Origin: Paracoccaceae bacterium
GTDB taxonomy: Bacteria > Pseudomonadota > Alphaproteobacteria > Rhodobacterales > Rhodobacteraceae
Assembly (NCBI GenBank): GCA_004153385.1
Contig: SDAL01000003.1
Location: 297,624-361,623, forward strand
Reading direction: 5' to 3'
DNA: 64,000 bases
The position numbers were made by a program, and so were the translations under genes. Of this stretch, positions 55,190 through 64,000 are shown one piece after another. Below the pieces are notes generated by a model. That model saw nothing but the letters and a program-made list of their open reading frames with translations, made no database searches and had not been told where the DNA came from. Position 1 is the first letter of the stretch, and each line of letters starts with the position of its first letter.

Positions 55190-56413
55190 ATGATTGAAGA
55201 TATTCCAAAGGATCAGCTCACCGGTTCCTTGCGCCGCGGCGCGGTGAAAAAACATGTGGCCGCCATCCATGTATCTGGAAAGCTCACTTTGCTCCAACGC
55301 AAACTTTCCAATGTCTTGTTGCTTAATGCATACGATACGTTGGTCAGCCAGCAAGTCCACCGCATCGACGCGCGCACCTTGTGTATGATGATTGGATATA
55401 ATTCAAATGACATGGATACTTTAAAGCATTCCTTGCGGGGGCTTGCCGAGACGGTGGCTGAATGGGATATGCTTGATAGCGAAGGCCAGCAGGAATGGGG
55501 CGTGTCGTCATTGCTCAGCTATGCGAAGCTGAAGGGCGGGGTGTGTGAATACGCCTATTCACCAGCCTTGGCGGAAAAGCTCAACGATCCAAAGGTGTTT
55601 GCGCTCATCAACCTCAACATCCAGCGACGGTTCACGAGTGGTCACGCGCTCGCGCTGTATGAGAATTGCTACAGGTTTGTGCGCACCGGCTCCACCGGAT
55701 GGTGGTCGCTCGAACTGTTTCGCCGGCTTATGGGGGTGTCTGACAGTCCGTATTATGAAATCTTTAAGCACCTGAACGCGAAAATCATCAAAAGCGCTGT
55801 GGCGGAGGTTAATAAAACCTCGAATATTGTTGTGACGCCCGAGTTTAAAAAGATGGGCCGCACTGTGACGGAAATTCGCTTCAGAATTGGTGAGAACCCC
55901 CAATTGGCGATCTTGGATCTGGACGATGGCGAAGGCTTGCGCAATGCCCCCGTTTACGCCCGGTTGAGGGCGCTGGGGGTGAGCGACAGGCTCGCCCGTC
56001 AGTGGATCGCGGAACATGGCGAAAGCTATGTGCGCCAGAAGGTGGATTACGTGTCGGGGCAGGGGGCTGTAAAAAATGCAATTGGCTATCTTAGCGCCGC
56101 CCTTACGCAGGACTTTCAGACCGACAGTACAGAGGTTTCGCGGCGAAACCCCCCTGTAACTTCGGACCCTAAGCTTGCGACGCGTGTGCGTGAACTTACA
56201 ATCATTCGCGATCTTGCAGCTGGGCGTACACCTACACAGCGTGATGCCGACCGGCGGCTATTTCAGTCGAAACTGGAAGGGGCGGCCAGAGATGATTTCG
56301 AGCGTCATGGTTGGATGTCGGCCTTAAATGCCGCCGCTATCAAGGCCTTCTGGGTGGAGCTTGTGCCAGATGCATTTGACGAAGATCAGCCAGACAGCCA
56401 CGAGCCATCCTGA
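55190..56413 (+). CDS. repB: Rep_3-family plasmid replication initiator
   Basis: The product is 407 residues. The winged-helix pair of the Rep_3 (RepB-type) fold lies in about 15-240 (KLTLLQRKLSNVLLLNAYDT, and later TGWWSLELFRRLMGVSDSPY). An accessory C-terminal part contains a Leu/Arg-rich helical stretch. It is divergent from parAB across the origin region, the arrangement of RepB-type Roseobacter plasmids. A parS-like site is inside it at 56135. Confidence 0.88.
   Translation: MIEDIPKDQLTGSLRRGAVKKHVAAIHVSGKLTLLQRKLSNVLLLNAYDTLVSQQVHRIDARTLCMMIGYNSNDMDTLKHSLRGLAETVAEWDMLDSEGQQEWGVSSLLSYAKLKGGVCEYAYSPALAEKLNDPKVFALINLNIQRRFTSGHALALYENCYRFVRTGSTGWWSLELFRRLMGVSDSPYYEIFKHLNAKIIKSAVAEVNKTSNIVVTPEFKKMGRTVTEIRFRIGENPQLAILDLDDGEGLRNAPVYARLRALGVSDRLARQWIAEHGESYVRQKVDYVSGQGAVKNAIGYLSAALTQDFQTDSTEVSRRNPPVTSDPKLATRVRELTIIRDLAAGRTPTQRDADRRLFQSKLEGAARDDFERHGWMSALNAAAIKAFWVELVPDAFDEDQPDSHEPS
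56135..56149. promoter_or_regulatory. parS-like palindrome inside repB
   Basis: GTTTCGCGGCGAAAC, flanked by G and C to make 17 bp. It is read as V-S-R-R-N in the rep frame. Confidence 0.8.
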
Positions 56414-56772
56414 TCGCTTTCATCTGCTGCTGCCGACAGTCCATTTGTCGGTGTCGATGCGGTAGTTTCTTTCATATGTGATTGATGGACTGCTCGTCGA
56501 TAGACGCCAGCTTCAGCTTTATCCGATGCCAAAAAGCTTTCTGAAAAACGCCTGTTATCTTCCACTTAATATCCATAGTAATATGATATTAAAAGAAAAA
56601 ATCAAATATCGCAGGCGCAGTAGCTGTATCCAGCAAATAACGAGAGCAATGAAGGCTATGGCTGAAATCAACGCATCCTGATCCAATGATGTTGGCGCGG
56701 TGCATTGTCGCAAGAGACCGCGGACGAGATAACGCTGCTTGCGTCCAACCTGTGCATGGTTAAAACCAGATC
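56414..56772. other. Intergenic region after rep, no gene seen
   Basis: These 359 bp are AT-enriched around 56550-56620. A 67-codon frame (56478-56681) has no family resemblance. Confidence 0.4.
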
Positions 56773-57666
56773 ATGCGATATAGCCATTTCAATTTTGTAA
56801 TCTGCCTCTCGCTGATGCCCGCAATGGCGTCAGGATCGCAAGGTTACATTGGACCGCCCGCAGCGGATCTGCGCTGTAGCGTGGATGGTAAGCGGTGTAT
56901 CGGATTGAAACACTACTATGAAGACGCCTGCGCACTTATCGAACAAGCGGCCGAGGAAAACGATCTGGATGCGGGGTATTTTGCGCGCCTTTTGTGGCGT
57001 GAAAGCAGGTATGATCCCGCCGCTGTCAGCCCTGTGGGTGCTCAGGGTATTGCACAGTTCATGCCAGCAACGGCACGGTTGCGCGCGCTGGATGATCCGT
57101 TCAATCCTGCCCAAGCGATCGAGGCATCGGCGCAATATCTGGCCGAGATGATTGACCGGTATGGCAATCCGGGTCTTGCAGCGATTGGCTATAACGGGGG
57201 CGAGGCCCGGGTTGCATCTTTTATCGCAAAACGCGGCGGATTGGCAGGCGAGACGCGCGCCTATGTCCATGCCATTACCGGCCACCGTGCCGAAGGGTGG
57301 CGGGATGATCCACCGTCCGAAGTCGATTATCGGCTGGATGGTGACACACCGTTTCGAACAGCATGTGTCCAGATGGCAAAGAAACGTAGCATTCGTGAAT
57401 TTCGCGATCCTCCACCGCCTTGGGGTGTGGTGGTGGCCGCCGGGCGCACGATGCGCTCCGCCGAGATGTTTGGCCACAGGGCGGCCAAACGTCACAGTTC
57501 TCTGATTGATGCAAGCGCGCTACGATTTATACGGACCAAGATGCCGGGAGGCGGAACGCGTGCGCAGCCCACAGCGCAAGTTGCAGCCAGCACCCGTGCC
57601 GAGGCGCTTGGGCTGTGTCGGCGTATTCGGGGGCAGGGGGGCTTTTGCAAGGTTGTACGAAATTAG
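56773..57666 (+). CDS. Lytic transglycosylase (SLT domain)
   Basis: The product is 297 residues with a signal peptide (cleavage near MASG). The SLT domain covers about 50-170: catalytic E77 in WRESRYDP, then GAQGIAQFMPATARL and GYNGGEARV. It cleaves peptidoglycan in the periplasm. The C-terminal 120 residues are unassigned. VirB1-like conjugation enzymes belong to this family, but no other transfer gene is seen. Confidence 0.88.
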   Translation: MRYSHFNFVICLSLMPAMASGSQGYIGPPAADLRCSVDGKRCIGLKHYYEDACALIEQAAEENDLDAGYFARLLWRESRYDPAAVSPVGAQGIAQFMPATARLRALDDPFNPAQAIEASAQYLAEMIDRYGNPGLAAIGYNGGEARVASFIAKRGGLAGETRAYVHAITGHRAEGWRDDPPSEVDYRLDGDTPFRTACVQMAKKRSIREFRDPPPPWGVVVAAGRTMRSAEMFGHRAAKRHSSLIDASALRFIRTKMPGGGTRAQPTAQVAASTRAEALGLCRRIRGQGGFCKVVRN

Positions 57667-57830
57667 CATATGTGACGGCGCGGCCATCTGCCGGCCATCG
57701 AGTTTGCAAACGGGGGGCGCATAGCCTGACGGCGAGGACGTCATCCGTATGACACCATAGCCGTTGTGACACACAGGCGTTTGGCACAACGCCATCGCGG
57801 CATGTGGTTTGTCTCGAAGGGGCAGGGAGG

Positions 57831-58592
57831 CTAGAGCGCGCGGTGAAAATGTAACCGCAAGGCACCATCACGGCCTGTTTCGTGACTGGCCTCAACACCA
57901 AACACCTGCCGCAAGCAGCCCTCGTCCAGAACCTCTGCCGGCTGTCCAAACCCGACAAGCCGCCCGTGATCGATCACGGCCAGTTTGTCACACCGCAAGG
58001 CCTGATTGAGATCATGGAGCGCAATGACGCGTGTGATTGGCAGCGCCCCCAAGAGGTTCAGAAGCCCGAGCTGGTGATGGATATCCAGATGGTTTGTCGG
58101 TTCGTCCAGAAGCAACAACTCTGGCGTTTGCGCAAGCGCGCGCGCGATATGGGCGCGTTGCCGCTCGCCGCCGGACAAGGTGTGCCACAATCTGTGGTCA
58201 AAGCCCTGAAGGTCGACGGCCTCAAGTGCGCGCTCTACCTGGCGGTCATCGTCTGGTGACCATCCGCGCAGCGGCAACAAGAACGGGGTCCGGCCAAGTT
58301 CGATGGTGTCCCGCACGCTTAACCGCTCAGAGGTGTCGCTGTGTTGCTCGACCAATGCGATCTTGCGCGCACGTGTCTGGGCGCGCATCGTTCCAAGAGG
58401 AACTCCGTCGAGCATAATCGAGCCCGATTGCAGCGGATGCAGCCCCGCAAGGCAGCGCAACAGGGTGGATTTTCCAGATCCATTCGGCCCGACAAGCCCA
58501 AGACATTCGCCACGGTTTACGCTGAAGGATATGTCGTGCAGCAATGGCACGCGATGCACGCGCGCATTCAGGGTGCGGATTTCCACGTTCAT
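57831..58592 (-). CDS. btuD: Cobalamin/siderophore-type ABC transporter ATPase
   Basis: The product is 253 residues, a FecE/BtuD-type ATPase: Walker A GPNGSGKST, signature LSGGERQRAHIARALAQTPE, Walker B LLLDEP and H-loop LHDLNQA. Its start shares ATGA with the permease stop. The riboswitch upstream of the operon points to vitamin B12 or another corrinoid. Confidence 0.88.
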   Translation of the reverse strand: MNVEIRTLNARVHRVPLLHDISFSVNRGECLGLVGPNGSGKSTLLRCLAGLHPLQSGSIMLDGVPLGTMRAQTRARKIALVEQHSDTSERLSVRDTIELGRTPFLLPLRGWSPDDDRQVERALEAVDLQGFDHRLWHTLSGGERQRAHIARALAQTPELLLLDEPTNHLDIHHQLGLLNLLGALPITRVIALHDLNQALRCDKLAVIDHGRLVGFGQPAEVLDEGCLRQVFGVEASHETGRDGALRLHFHRAL

Positions 58593-59641
58593 CGCCGTGC
58601 CCCGCGTATCAGGATGATTGCGAATGCCGGCGCGCCCACCAGCGCAGTGATCACACCGATCGGCAAGACCTGTCCGGGCACGATGATACGCGAGATGACA
58701 TCGGCCAAAATCAGAAAAACCGCCCCGCCTACGGCTGCTGCCGGAACCAATTTCGTGTGGCGCGGACCCACCAAAAACCGCATTGCGTGCGGGATGACCA
58801 GACCGACAAAACCGATGGCACCAACTTTGGAGACCAGAACCCCCACCATGATCGCGGTGATGGTGATCAATATGCCGCGCAAAGCCCTGACATTGACCCC
58901 CAGTGACGCCGCACTATCCGCACCAAAGGAAAACGCATCCAAGCCCCGCCTGTGCCACAGACATAAAGCTGTCCCCACCAGTGAGACGACCACGCAAGGC
59001 CCGACATCGTTCCACCGCACGCCCGACATGTTTCCCATCAGCCAAAACATGATGCTGCGCGATTGTTCAGCGTTGGCAGAGCGCGCGATGATGAAAGCGG
59101 TCAGTGCGTTGAACATCTGCGATCCGGCAATCCCTGCCAGAATGATCGCCGAGGCGGCCTGCGCTGCTCGCCCCCCGCCAGAGCCGCCAGAAACAGCATG
59201 TGCCAGAACCGCGACCACACCAAAGGCTGATAATGCACCGCAAAGCGCGCCGGCCGACATGGTAACAAGCCCTCCGCCCAGTCCGGCCACACTTACCAAC
59301 ACCGCGCCGGTCGAGGCTCCCGCAGACAGACCCATCAGATAGGGATCGGCCAGCGGATTCCGCAAGAGCGCCTGTAACACCACACCCGTTAATGAAAGCC
59401 CCGCGCCGCAAGCCCCCGCAACCAAGGCGCGCGGCAGGCGATAACTCCAGATAATACCCGCCTCGATGCGATCAACCTGATAGCCTGCATGCCACAGATG
59501 GTTGGCCAAGGTCTGGCCCACTGTGACAAGGGGCAGGGCGGTCTCGCCCACGACCGTGCCAAACACGATGGCGCACAAGATTAGGCACAGTGCTGCAATG
59601 CCGGCGGTCAGGCGTGGGAAGTGGTATAAGCTGTTCATCAT
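58589..59641 (-). CDS. btuC: Cobalamin-type ABC transporter permease (FecCD/BtuC)
   Basis: The product is 350 residues with about ten membrane segments (FecCD family). Blocks are GLSLTGVVLQALLRNPLADP near residue 85 and IGFVGLVIPHAMRFLVGP. It overlaps the binding-protein stop (ATGA) and the ATPase start, so the three genes are one operon. Confidence 0.9.
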   Translation of the reverse strand: MMNSLYHFPRLTAGIAALCLILCAIVFGTVVGETALPLVTVGQTLANHLWHAGYQVDRIEAGIIWSYRLPRALVAGACGAGLSLTGVVLQALLRNPLADPYLMGLSAGASTGAVLVSVAGLGGGLVTMSAGALCGALSAFGVVAVLAHAVSGGSGGGRAAQAASAIILAGIAGSQMFNALTAFIIARSANAEQSRSIMFWLMGNMSGVRWNDVGPCVVVSLVGTALCLWHRRGLDAFSFGADSAASLGVNVRALRGILITITAIMVGVLVSKVGAIGFVGLVIPHAMRFLVGPRHTKLVPAAAVGGAVFLILADVISRIIVPGQVLPIGVITALVGAPAFAIILIRGARR

Positions 59642-60648
59642 TGCGCAGTAAGGGTGGCAAGCGCATTCGACAATGTCTCAAGCCCGTAGAATGTACGGAT
59701 GGTCGGGCTCATCGCATGGGCATCCATTTCGATGATATGCCCCTCGCGCACGGCGCGCATTTCGCGTGTCACCGGATCTGTGCGCAAAAATTCGCGCTTG
59801 AGTTCGATGTCATCCGCCCTGTAGCGGCGCCGGTCCATTTTGGCCAGTACGATGATATCCGGATCGGCCTTGGCGATCGTCTCCCAGCCGACGGTTGGCC
59901 ATTCCTCATCCGATGTGATCACGTTGCGAAGCCCGAGCGCACGCATCATGTATCCGGGGGCTCCCCAGCGTCCTGCTACATAGGGGTCGGTTTCAATGTC
60001 GGGCGAGGAAAACCAGAAAACAGCGGACATATCGTCTGGCAATGTCAGGGATTTTGCCTGCGCCACGGCCTGTGCTTGTGTCGATTGCAGGGATTGGGTC
60101 AGCGCCGCGCCTTTGGATGCGACATCGTTGATCAGCGCCAGTTCGTGAATGGCTTTATATATAGCCTCGGGCTGGAAGGCGCTGACCCGCACACCATCAC
60201 CACCGGTGGTATTGTCTTTCGTGTCGCAATCGCTTGGCAGGATATAGCTGTTGATCCCCAGATCGTCGAACATTTCACGAGTGCCCACGACGCCTGACTG
60301 GCCGACATGCCATTCGTATTGCACCGCAATCATTTCGGGTTTTTGCGCGACCACGCTTTCAAAGCTGGGGTCGTTATCGGCCAATCTGGGGATCTCGGCA
60401 TTGACCTGTGCAAATTGTGGTAAAACCGGATTGAACCAGACGGATGTGCCCACCACCCTATCCGCCAGCCCGAGCGCATAGAGGATTTCCGTCGCGGCCT
60501 GACCAATTGTCACGGTGCGTGCGGGGGCTGCATCGAATGTCAGCTCCTTGCCGCAGTTCGTGATATGAAGGGGGTAGTCTGTTGCCTCGGCCCATGCGGG
60601 CCACGGGCCAAGGCCCACAAGCCCGAAGGCGATAAGTATATGTTTCAT
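59638..60648 (-). CDS. btuF: Cobalamin-type ABC transporter binding protein
   Basis: The product is 336 residues with a signal peptide (to WAEA, residue 22). It is a class III binding protein (ITNCGKELTFDAAPARTVTI, ATEILYALGLADRVVG). It is first in the btuF-C-D operon behind a cobalamin riboswitch. Cobinamide or another corrinoid is also possible. No outer membrane receptor is in the window. Confidence 0.85.
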   Translation of the reverse strand: MKHILIAFGLVGLGPWPAWAEATDYPLHITNCGKELTFDAAPARTVTIGQAATEILYALGLADRVVGTSVWFNPVLPQFAQVNAEIPRLADNDPSFESVVAQKPEMIAVQYEWHVGQSGVVGTREMFDDLGINSYILPSDCDTKDNTTGGDGVRVSAFQPEAIYKAIHELALINDVASKGAALTQSLQSTQAQAVAQAKSLTLPDDMSAVFWFSSPDIETDPYVAGRWGAPGYMMRALGLRNVITSDEEWPTVGWETIAKADPDIIVLAKMDRRRYRADDIELKREFLRTDPVTREMRAVREGHIIEMDAHAMSPTIRTFYGLETLSNALATLTAQ

Positions 60649-60776
60649 CCGTTCTTCCCGTCAGATGTAGACCGGCTAAAGGCAAGATACGGCGAGAACC
60701 ACGGCTGCCCAAAAAAGGGGCCGGGCATATCTCTCCGCACCGAGACCCCCGTCCGGTCGTGGCTATAGCGGCGTCG

Positions 60777-60940
60777 GCAGGTCTCCTGACTGGCGGGTCA
60801 TCGCGCCCCTTACCTTCCCGAACTTGATTGTTCAGTGGTGTTCAAGGTTTGCTCGTCGCTTACAGTTGCGGGGGCAGTTCCGGTTACAAAATGAAGGTTT
60901 TGCTCCGAATTCCCTATTCATTCCCGAAGGAACCGACGCG
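60777..60940 (-). ncRNA. Cobalamin riboswitch upstream of btuF
   Basis: On the minus strand the B12 core CTGCCCCCGCAACTGTAA maps to 60860-60877. The conserved 3' element AGTCAGGAGACCTGCC maps to 60776-60791. Upstream, GAATAGGGAATTCGG (about 60910-60925) fits the GGGAA box. The distances fit the class and btuF follows on the same strand. Confidence 0.93.
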
Positions 60941-61197
60941 GAACAGGTTGCATGGCCGAAACGACAGGTCAAGACGCACCTGCAAGGGCATACTGCTGCG
61001 GGCCTGACGGCGCCTGATCGCGGGTCTGTGACAAAGGGGCCTGTGATGTCACAAATTTCTGGCGTGAAGAGTGCGAATATGCCAGTTATGTCCAAGTTTG
61101 CGGTGCGGCTATACGGTTTTTCCGGCGCTGCCCGCATCTGCCGACCTTTGGGAACGGACGGTAGTGGCGCTATGTCAGGTGAGTTGGAGCACAGGAA

Positions 61198-63492
61198 TTG
61201 GCCAAGGATAATAAAACAGGTAAGGCATCGTCTGCGGCAGGGGGCTGGGGGGCACTGAAAAGTGTTGGACGCCATCTGATGGGCAGCGGCCAGCCGGTTG
61301 CGGGCGCCCAGACGCTTTTGAAGGCCAATCAGCCCGATGGTTTTGATTGTCCGGGGTGCGCGTGGGGCGATCCCAAACACGAGTCGTCCTTCGAGTTTTG
61401 TGAAAACGGTGTCAAAGCGGTCGCATGGGAGGCCACGCGCGCCCGCGTCACGCCTGCGTTCTTTGCAAGCCATAGCGTCACCGCTCTGCGCGGCTGGAGT
61501 GATTATGATCTCGAGCATCAGGGCCGGCTGACCCATCCGCTGCGCTATAACCCGCTGACCGATCATTACGAGCCTGTGGAATGGACTGTCGCCTTTGAGG
61601 AAATCGGCGCTGCGCTTAACGCGCTTGATGATCCGAACGCGGCGGAGTTCTATACCTCCGGTCGGGCCAGCAACGAGGCTGCATTTCTTTATCAGACATT
61701 CGTGCGCCTTTACGGGACAAATAACTTTCCCGACTGTTCCAATATGTGCCACGAGGCCAGTGGCGTCGCACTGAGCGAGGCGATCGGTATCGGCAAGGGC
61801 ACAGTCCAGCTGGAAGATTTCGAGCAAGCCGATGCGATTTTCGTGGTTGGTCAGAATCCCGGCACCAACCATCCCCGTATGCTGGCCGATTTGCGCAAGG
61901 CGACGGCACGCGGCGCGCGGGTTGTGGCGGTAAATCCCCTCAAGGAGAAGGGGCTCAAGCGCTTTGCGGACCCGCAAGACAAGCTGGAAATGATGCATGG
62001 TGGCAGTAAGCCCACCTCAACCGATTTCCTGTGCCCGCGTCTGGGTGGCGATATGGCGCTGTTTCGGGGAATAGCCAAGCTGGTATTCGCCGCCGATCGC
62101 GCCGCGCGTGAACGCGGTGCGCCCGCGGTCATCGATCATGCCTTCATTGCCGAACATTGCGACGGGCTCGACGCATGGCGCGCGATCGTCGAGGCAACCA
62201 AATGGGTCGAAATCGAAGAGCAGTCCGGCCTGTCGCGCGATGAAATCCAGCACGCCGCAGACATCTATATGGCATCGGACCGCACCATCATGACGTGGGC
62301 GATGGGGATCACCCAGCACCGCCACTCCGTGATAACGATCCGTGAGATGGTCAATCTCATGCTGCTGCGTGGCAATATCGGGCGTCCGGGGGCGGGGCTT
62401 TGTCCCGTGCGCGGCCATTCCAACGTTCAGGGTGATCGCACCGTCGGCATCAACGAAAATCCTTCTGCGGCGTTTCTGGCCGCGATGGAAGCAGAGCTTG
62501 GCACGACGCTGCCGGCTGCGCCTGGCCATAATGTGCTTGAAGCCATTGGCGCGATGCTGTCAGGGCAGGCGCGGGCCTTTATCGCGCTGGGTGGTAACTT
62601 CGCGCGCGCAGCCCCCGATAGCGCCCTGATCGCAAAGGCTATGACCCGGCTTGATCTAACGGTGAACATCGCAACCAAGCTCAACCACACACATCTGCTG
62701 AACGGACGCCAGTCCTATATCCTTCCCTGTCTTGGCCGGACCGAGATCGACGAGAACACCAAAGGTGTCCGTCAGATGATCACGGTCGAAGATTCCATGA
62801 GCATGGTACATGGCTCCGGTGGTATAAATCCGCCCGCCACCAAGGATCTGAAATCCGAAATCGCGATTGTGGCTGGCATTGCGAAGGCGACCGTCGGAAC
62901 AAAGATCGTCGACTGGCCGGCCTTGGCTGATGATTACGACGCGATCCGCGACATGATTGCACGGGTGTTGCCGGACTTTGGTGACTTCAATACCCAAGTA
63001 CGTCGTCCGCGCGGCTTCCACTTGCGCAATCGCGCCGCAGAACGGATCTGGATGACCGCGGTTGGCAAGGCGATGTTCGGTGCGGTTGACCTGCCACGGA
63101 ATACAGAATGGCAGCGCGCCCAAACCGCAGACAGACATTTCGTTTTGCAGACATTCCGCTCGCATGATCAGTATAACACGACGATCTACGGGATGGATGA
63201 TCGCTACCGCGGTGTGTACCAAGAACGCCGCGTGGTCTTTATCAACCCCGTAGACATGTATCGGCTGGGGCTTGATGCCGGTCAGCGCGTCACCTTGCGC
63301 AGTGTGCATGACGATGCGGTCGAGCGGGTGGCAGAGGGTTTCCAGATCGTGCCGTATGATATTCCCGTGGGCTGCCTTGCCGGATATTATCCGGAATTGA
63401 ACGTGCTGGTGCCTCATGGTGCGTTTGGCGACAAAAGCCATACACCAGCATCCAAATCCATTATGGTCTCTGTCACTAACAGCAATACATGA
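61198..63492 (+). CDS. FdhF/YdeP-family molybdopterin oxidoreductase
   Basis: The product is 764 residues. It has the family N-terminus AAGGWGALKSVGR and a cysteine pair CPGCAWGDP, then CSNMCHEASGVALSEAIG and the molybdopterin-binding blocks VGQNPGTNHPRMLADLRKAT and RGNIGRPGAGLCPVRGHSN. YdeP-type proteins bind a bis-MGD cofactor and are related to formate dehydrogenases, but their substrates are poorly known. The start is a TTG at 61198; an upstream stop is close and the next Met comes after the AAGGWG block, so the TTG is preferred. An fdhD gene is not seen. Confidence 0.88.
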   Translation: MAKDNKTGKASSAAGGWGALKSVGRHLMGSGQPVAGAQTLLKANQPDGFDCPGCAWGDPKHESSFEFCENGVKAVAWEATRARVTPAFFASHSVTALRGWSDYDLEHQGRLTHPLRYNPLTDHYEPVEWTVAFEEIGAALNALDDPNAAEFYTSGRASNEAAFLYQTFVRLYGTNNFPDCSNMCHEASGVALSEAIGIGKGTVQLEDFEQADAIFVVGQNPGTNHPRMLADLRKATARGARVVAVNPLKEKGLKRFADPQDKLEMMHGGSKPTSTDFLCPRLGGDMALFRGIAKLVFAADRAARERGAPAVIDHAFIAEHCDGLDAWRAIVEATKWVEIEEQSGLSRDEIQHAADIYMASDRTIMTWAMGITQHRHSVITIREMVNLMLLRGNIGRPGAGLCPVRGHSNVQGDRTVGINENPSAAFLAAMEAELGTTLPAAPGHNVLEAIGAMLSGQARAFIALGGNFARAAPDSALIAKAMTRLDLTVNIATKLNHTHLLNGRQSYILPCLGRTEIDENTKGVRQMITVEDSMSMVHGSGGINPPATKDLKSEIAIVAGIAKATVGTKIVDWPALADDYDAIRDMIARVLPDFGDFNTQVRRPRGFHLRNRAAERIWMTAVGKAMFGAVDLPRNTEWQRAQTADRHFVLQTFRSHDQYNTTIYGMDDRYRGVYQERRVVFINPVDMYRLGLDAGQRVTLRSVHDDAVERVAEGFQIVPYDIPVGCLAGYYPELNVLVPHGAFGDKSHTPASKSIMVSVTNSNT

Positions 63493-63494
63493 TG

Positions 63495-63527
63495 AAAAGC
63501 CCCGGCACCGATGGTCCGGGGCTTTTT
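63495..63527 (+). terminator. Rho-independent terminator
   Basis: GCCCCGG (63499-63505) pairs with CCGGGGC (63516-63522), preceded by AAAA and followed by TTTTT. It lies just after the molybdoprotein gene. Confidence 0.93.
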
Positions 63528-64000
63528 AGCACCCTACGCGCCGAGCAGGCTGCGCCAAATCCCGGCCCTAGGGCCGATCTCTTTCAATGCATGTGAATCG
63601 CCTGCGCTGAATCATGATCTGTTTTTATGGGGTAGGGTTGGGAACTTTGCTCGTTTTGGTCGAAAACGGTATCTAGTCGCATGTCGATTCCCGAAAATCA
63701 TCCACGATTCCCGTGCAAACGTCGCCCTAACGGCACAAGGAGGTCGACATCGTCACAAGCGGTGGAAAATTAGGCAATTAAATTAAACTTTAATTTCAAT
63801 TACTTAATGTGAATATGCCGGTTTTTTTCTGTTTTATACAAAAAACCACTTGCGGGGTATGTGTGTTATCCGTAAATACCGCTTCACCGCAGCGGCAAAC
63901 GACGCAGCGGGACGGCGGAAGGTTCTGCAAGGGACTGGAAGCAAACGGAAATTTTGAAGGTAGGTTGGCGGTTAGCACCTGAAGCGATTTAGGTGGTGCT
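63528..64000. other. Right-edge region with no recognisable gene
   Basis: Short frames only. An AAGGAGG near 63738 is not followed by a plausible start. A run of A/T near 63770-63810 could hold a promoter for a gene beyond the edge. Confidence 0.4.

Noticed and set aside
1..64000. CRISPR arrays, tRNA and rRNA genes
   Set aside because: I looked for regularly spaced repeats and cloverleaf or rRNA sequence and saw none.

Overview
The window looks like part of an extrachromosomal replicon (plasmid or chromid) of a Rhodobacterales (Roseobacter-group) alphaproteobacterium. The reasons are GC-rich genes, a C4-type 5-aminolevulinate synthase, a GlpSTPQUV-type glycerol ABC operon, BioR/BioY, TRAP and ABC sugar-acid uptake genes, and a replication module made of a Rep_3 initiator with divergent parA-parB. 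No tRNA, rRNA or CRISPR array was seen. The species cannot be named from the sequence.

Layout, left to right. 1-7.8 kb is a haem/respiration block: a MocR-type regulator cut by the left edge, divergent from hemA; then cydA-cydB plus a 34-residue DUF2474 gene (cyanide-insensitive bd oxidase); then a LysR/HbpS-like divergent pair and a TetR gene. 8.1-11.5 kb holds a trimethylamine-dehydrogenase-like flavoprotein and a GNAT protein. 11.5-13.5 kb is a graveyard of IS3 and IS110 remnants. 13.5-16.1 kb is a tightly packed lipid cluster (PlsC, CdsA, small membrane protein, variant CDP-alcohol phosphotransferase) resembling the enteric ynb genes. 16.2-17.5 kb has no recognisable gene. 17.5-26.2 kb is glycerol uptake and catabolism (glpD-S-T-P-Q-U-V, divergent glpR). 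26.2-29.1 kb is another graveyard (IS3 and IS5 remnants). 29.1-31 kb is a biotin-uptake unit (bioR, bioY, DUF1284) with three BioR boxes.

31.2-45.6 kb is a uronate/oligosaccharide utilisation island. A six-gene minus-strand operon encodes an unknown 848-residue protein, a GH105 hydrolase, the ABC ATPase, two permeases and a LacI regulator. It diverges from the substrate-binding protein. An IclR regulator then faces a second GH105 and a TRAP transporter (DctPQM). A GntP permease, a GntR regulator and a gamma-glutamylpolyamine synthetase/oxidase pair follow, then htpX. 52-57.7 kb is the replication/partition module with an origin-like region (AT-rich stretch, degenerate iterons). Three identical 15-bp palindromes lie inside parB, parA and rep and are probably parS. 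57.8-61 kb is a vitamin B12-type ABC importer behind a cobalamin riboswitch, and 61.2-63.5 kb is an FdhF/YdeP-family molybdoprotein.

The observations most worth following up are the parS-like sites embedded in three genes, the 848-residue protein of the uronate island, the lipid cluster whose CDP-alcohol phosphotransferase has Asp-to-Asn changes in its metal motif, and the GlpS/GlpT ATPase pair, which should form one canonical and one degenerate ATP site.
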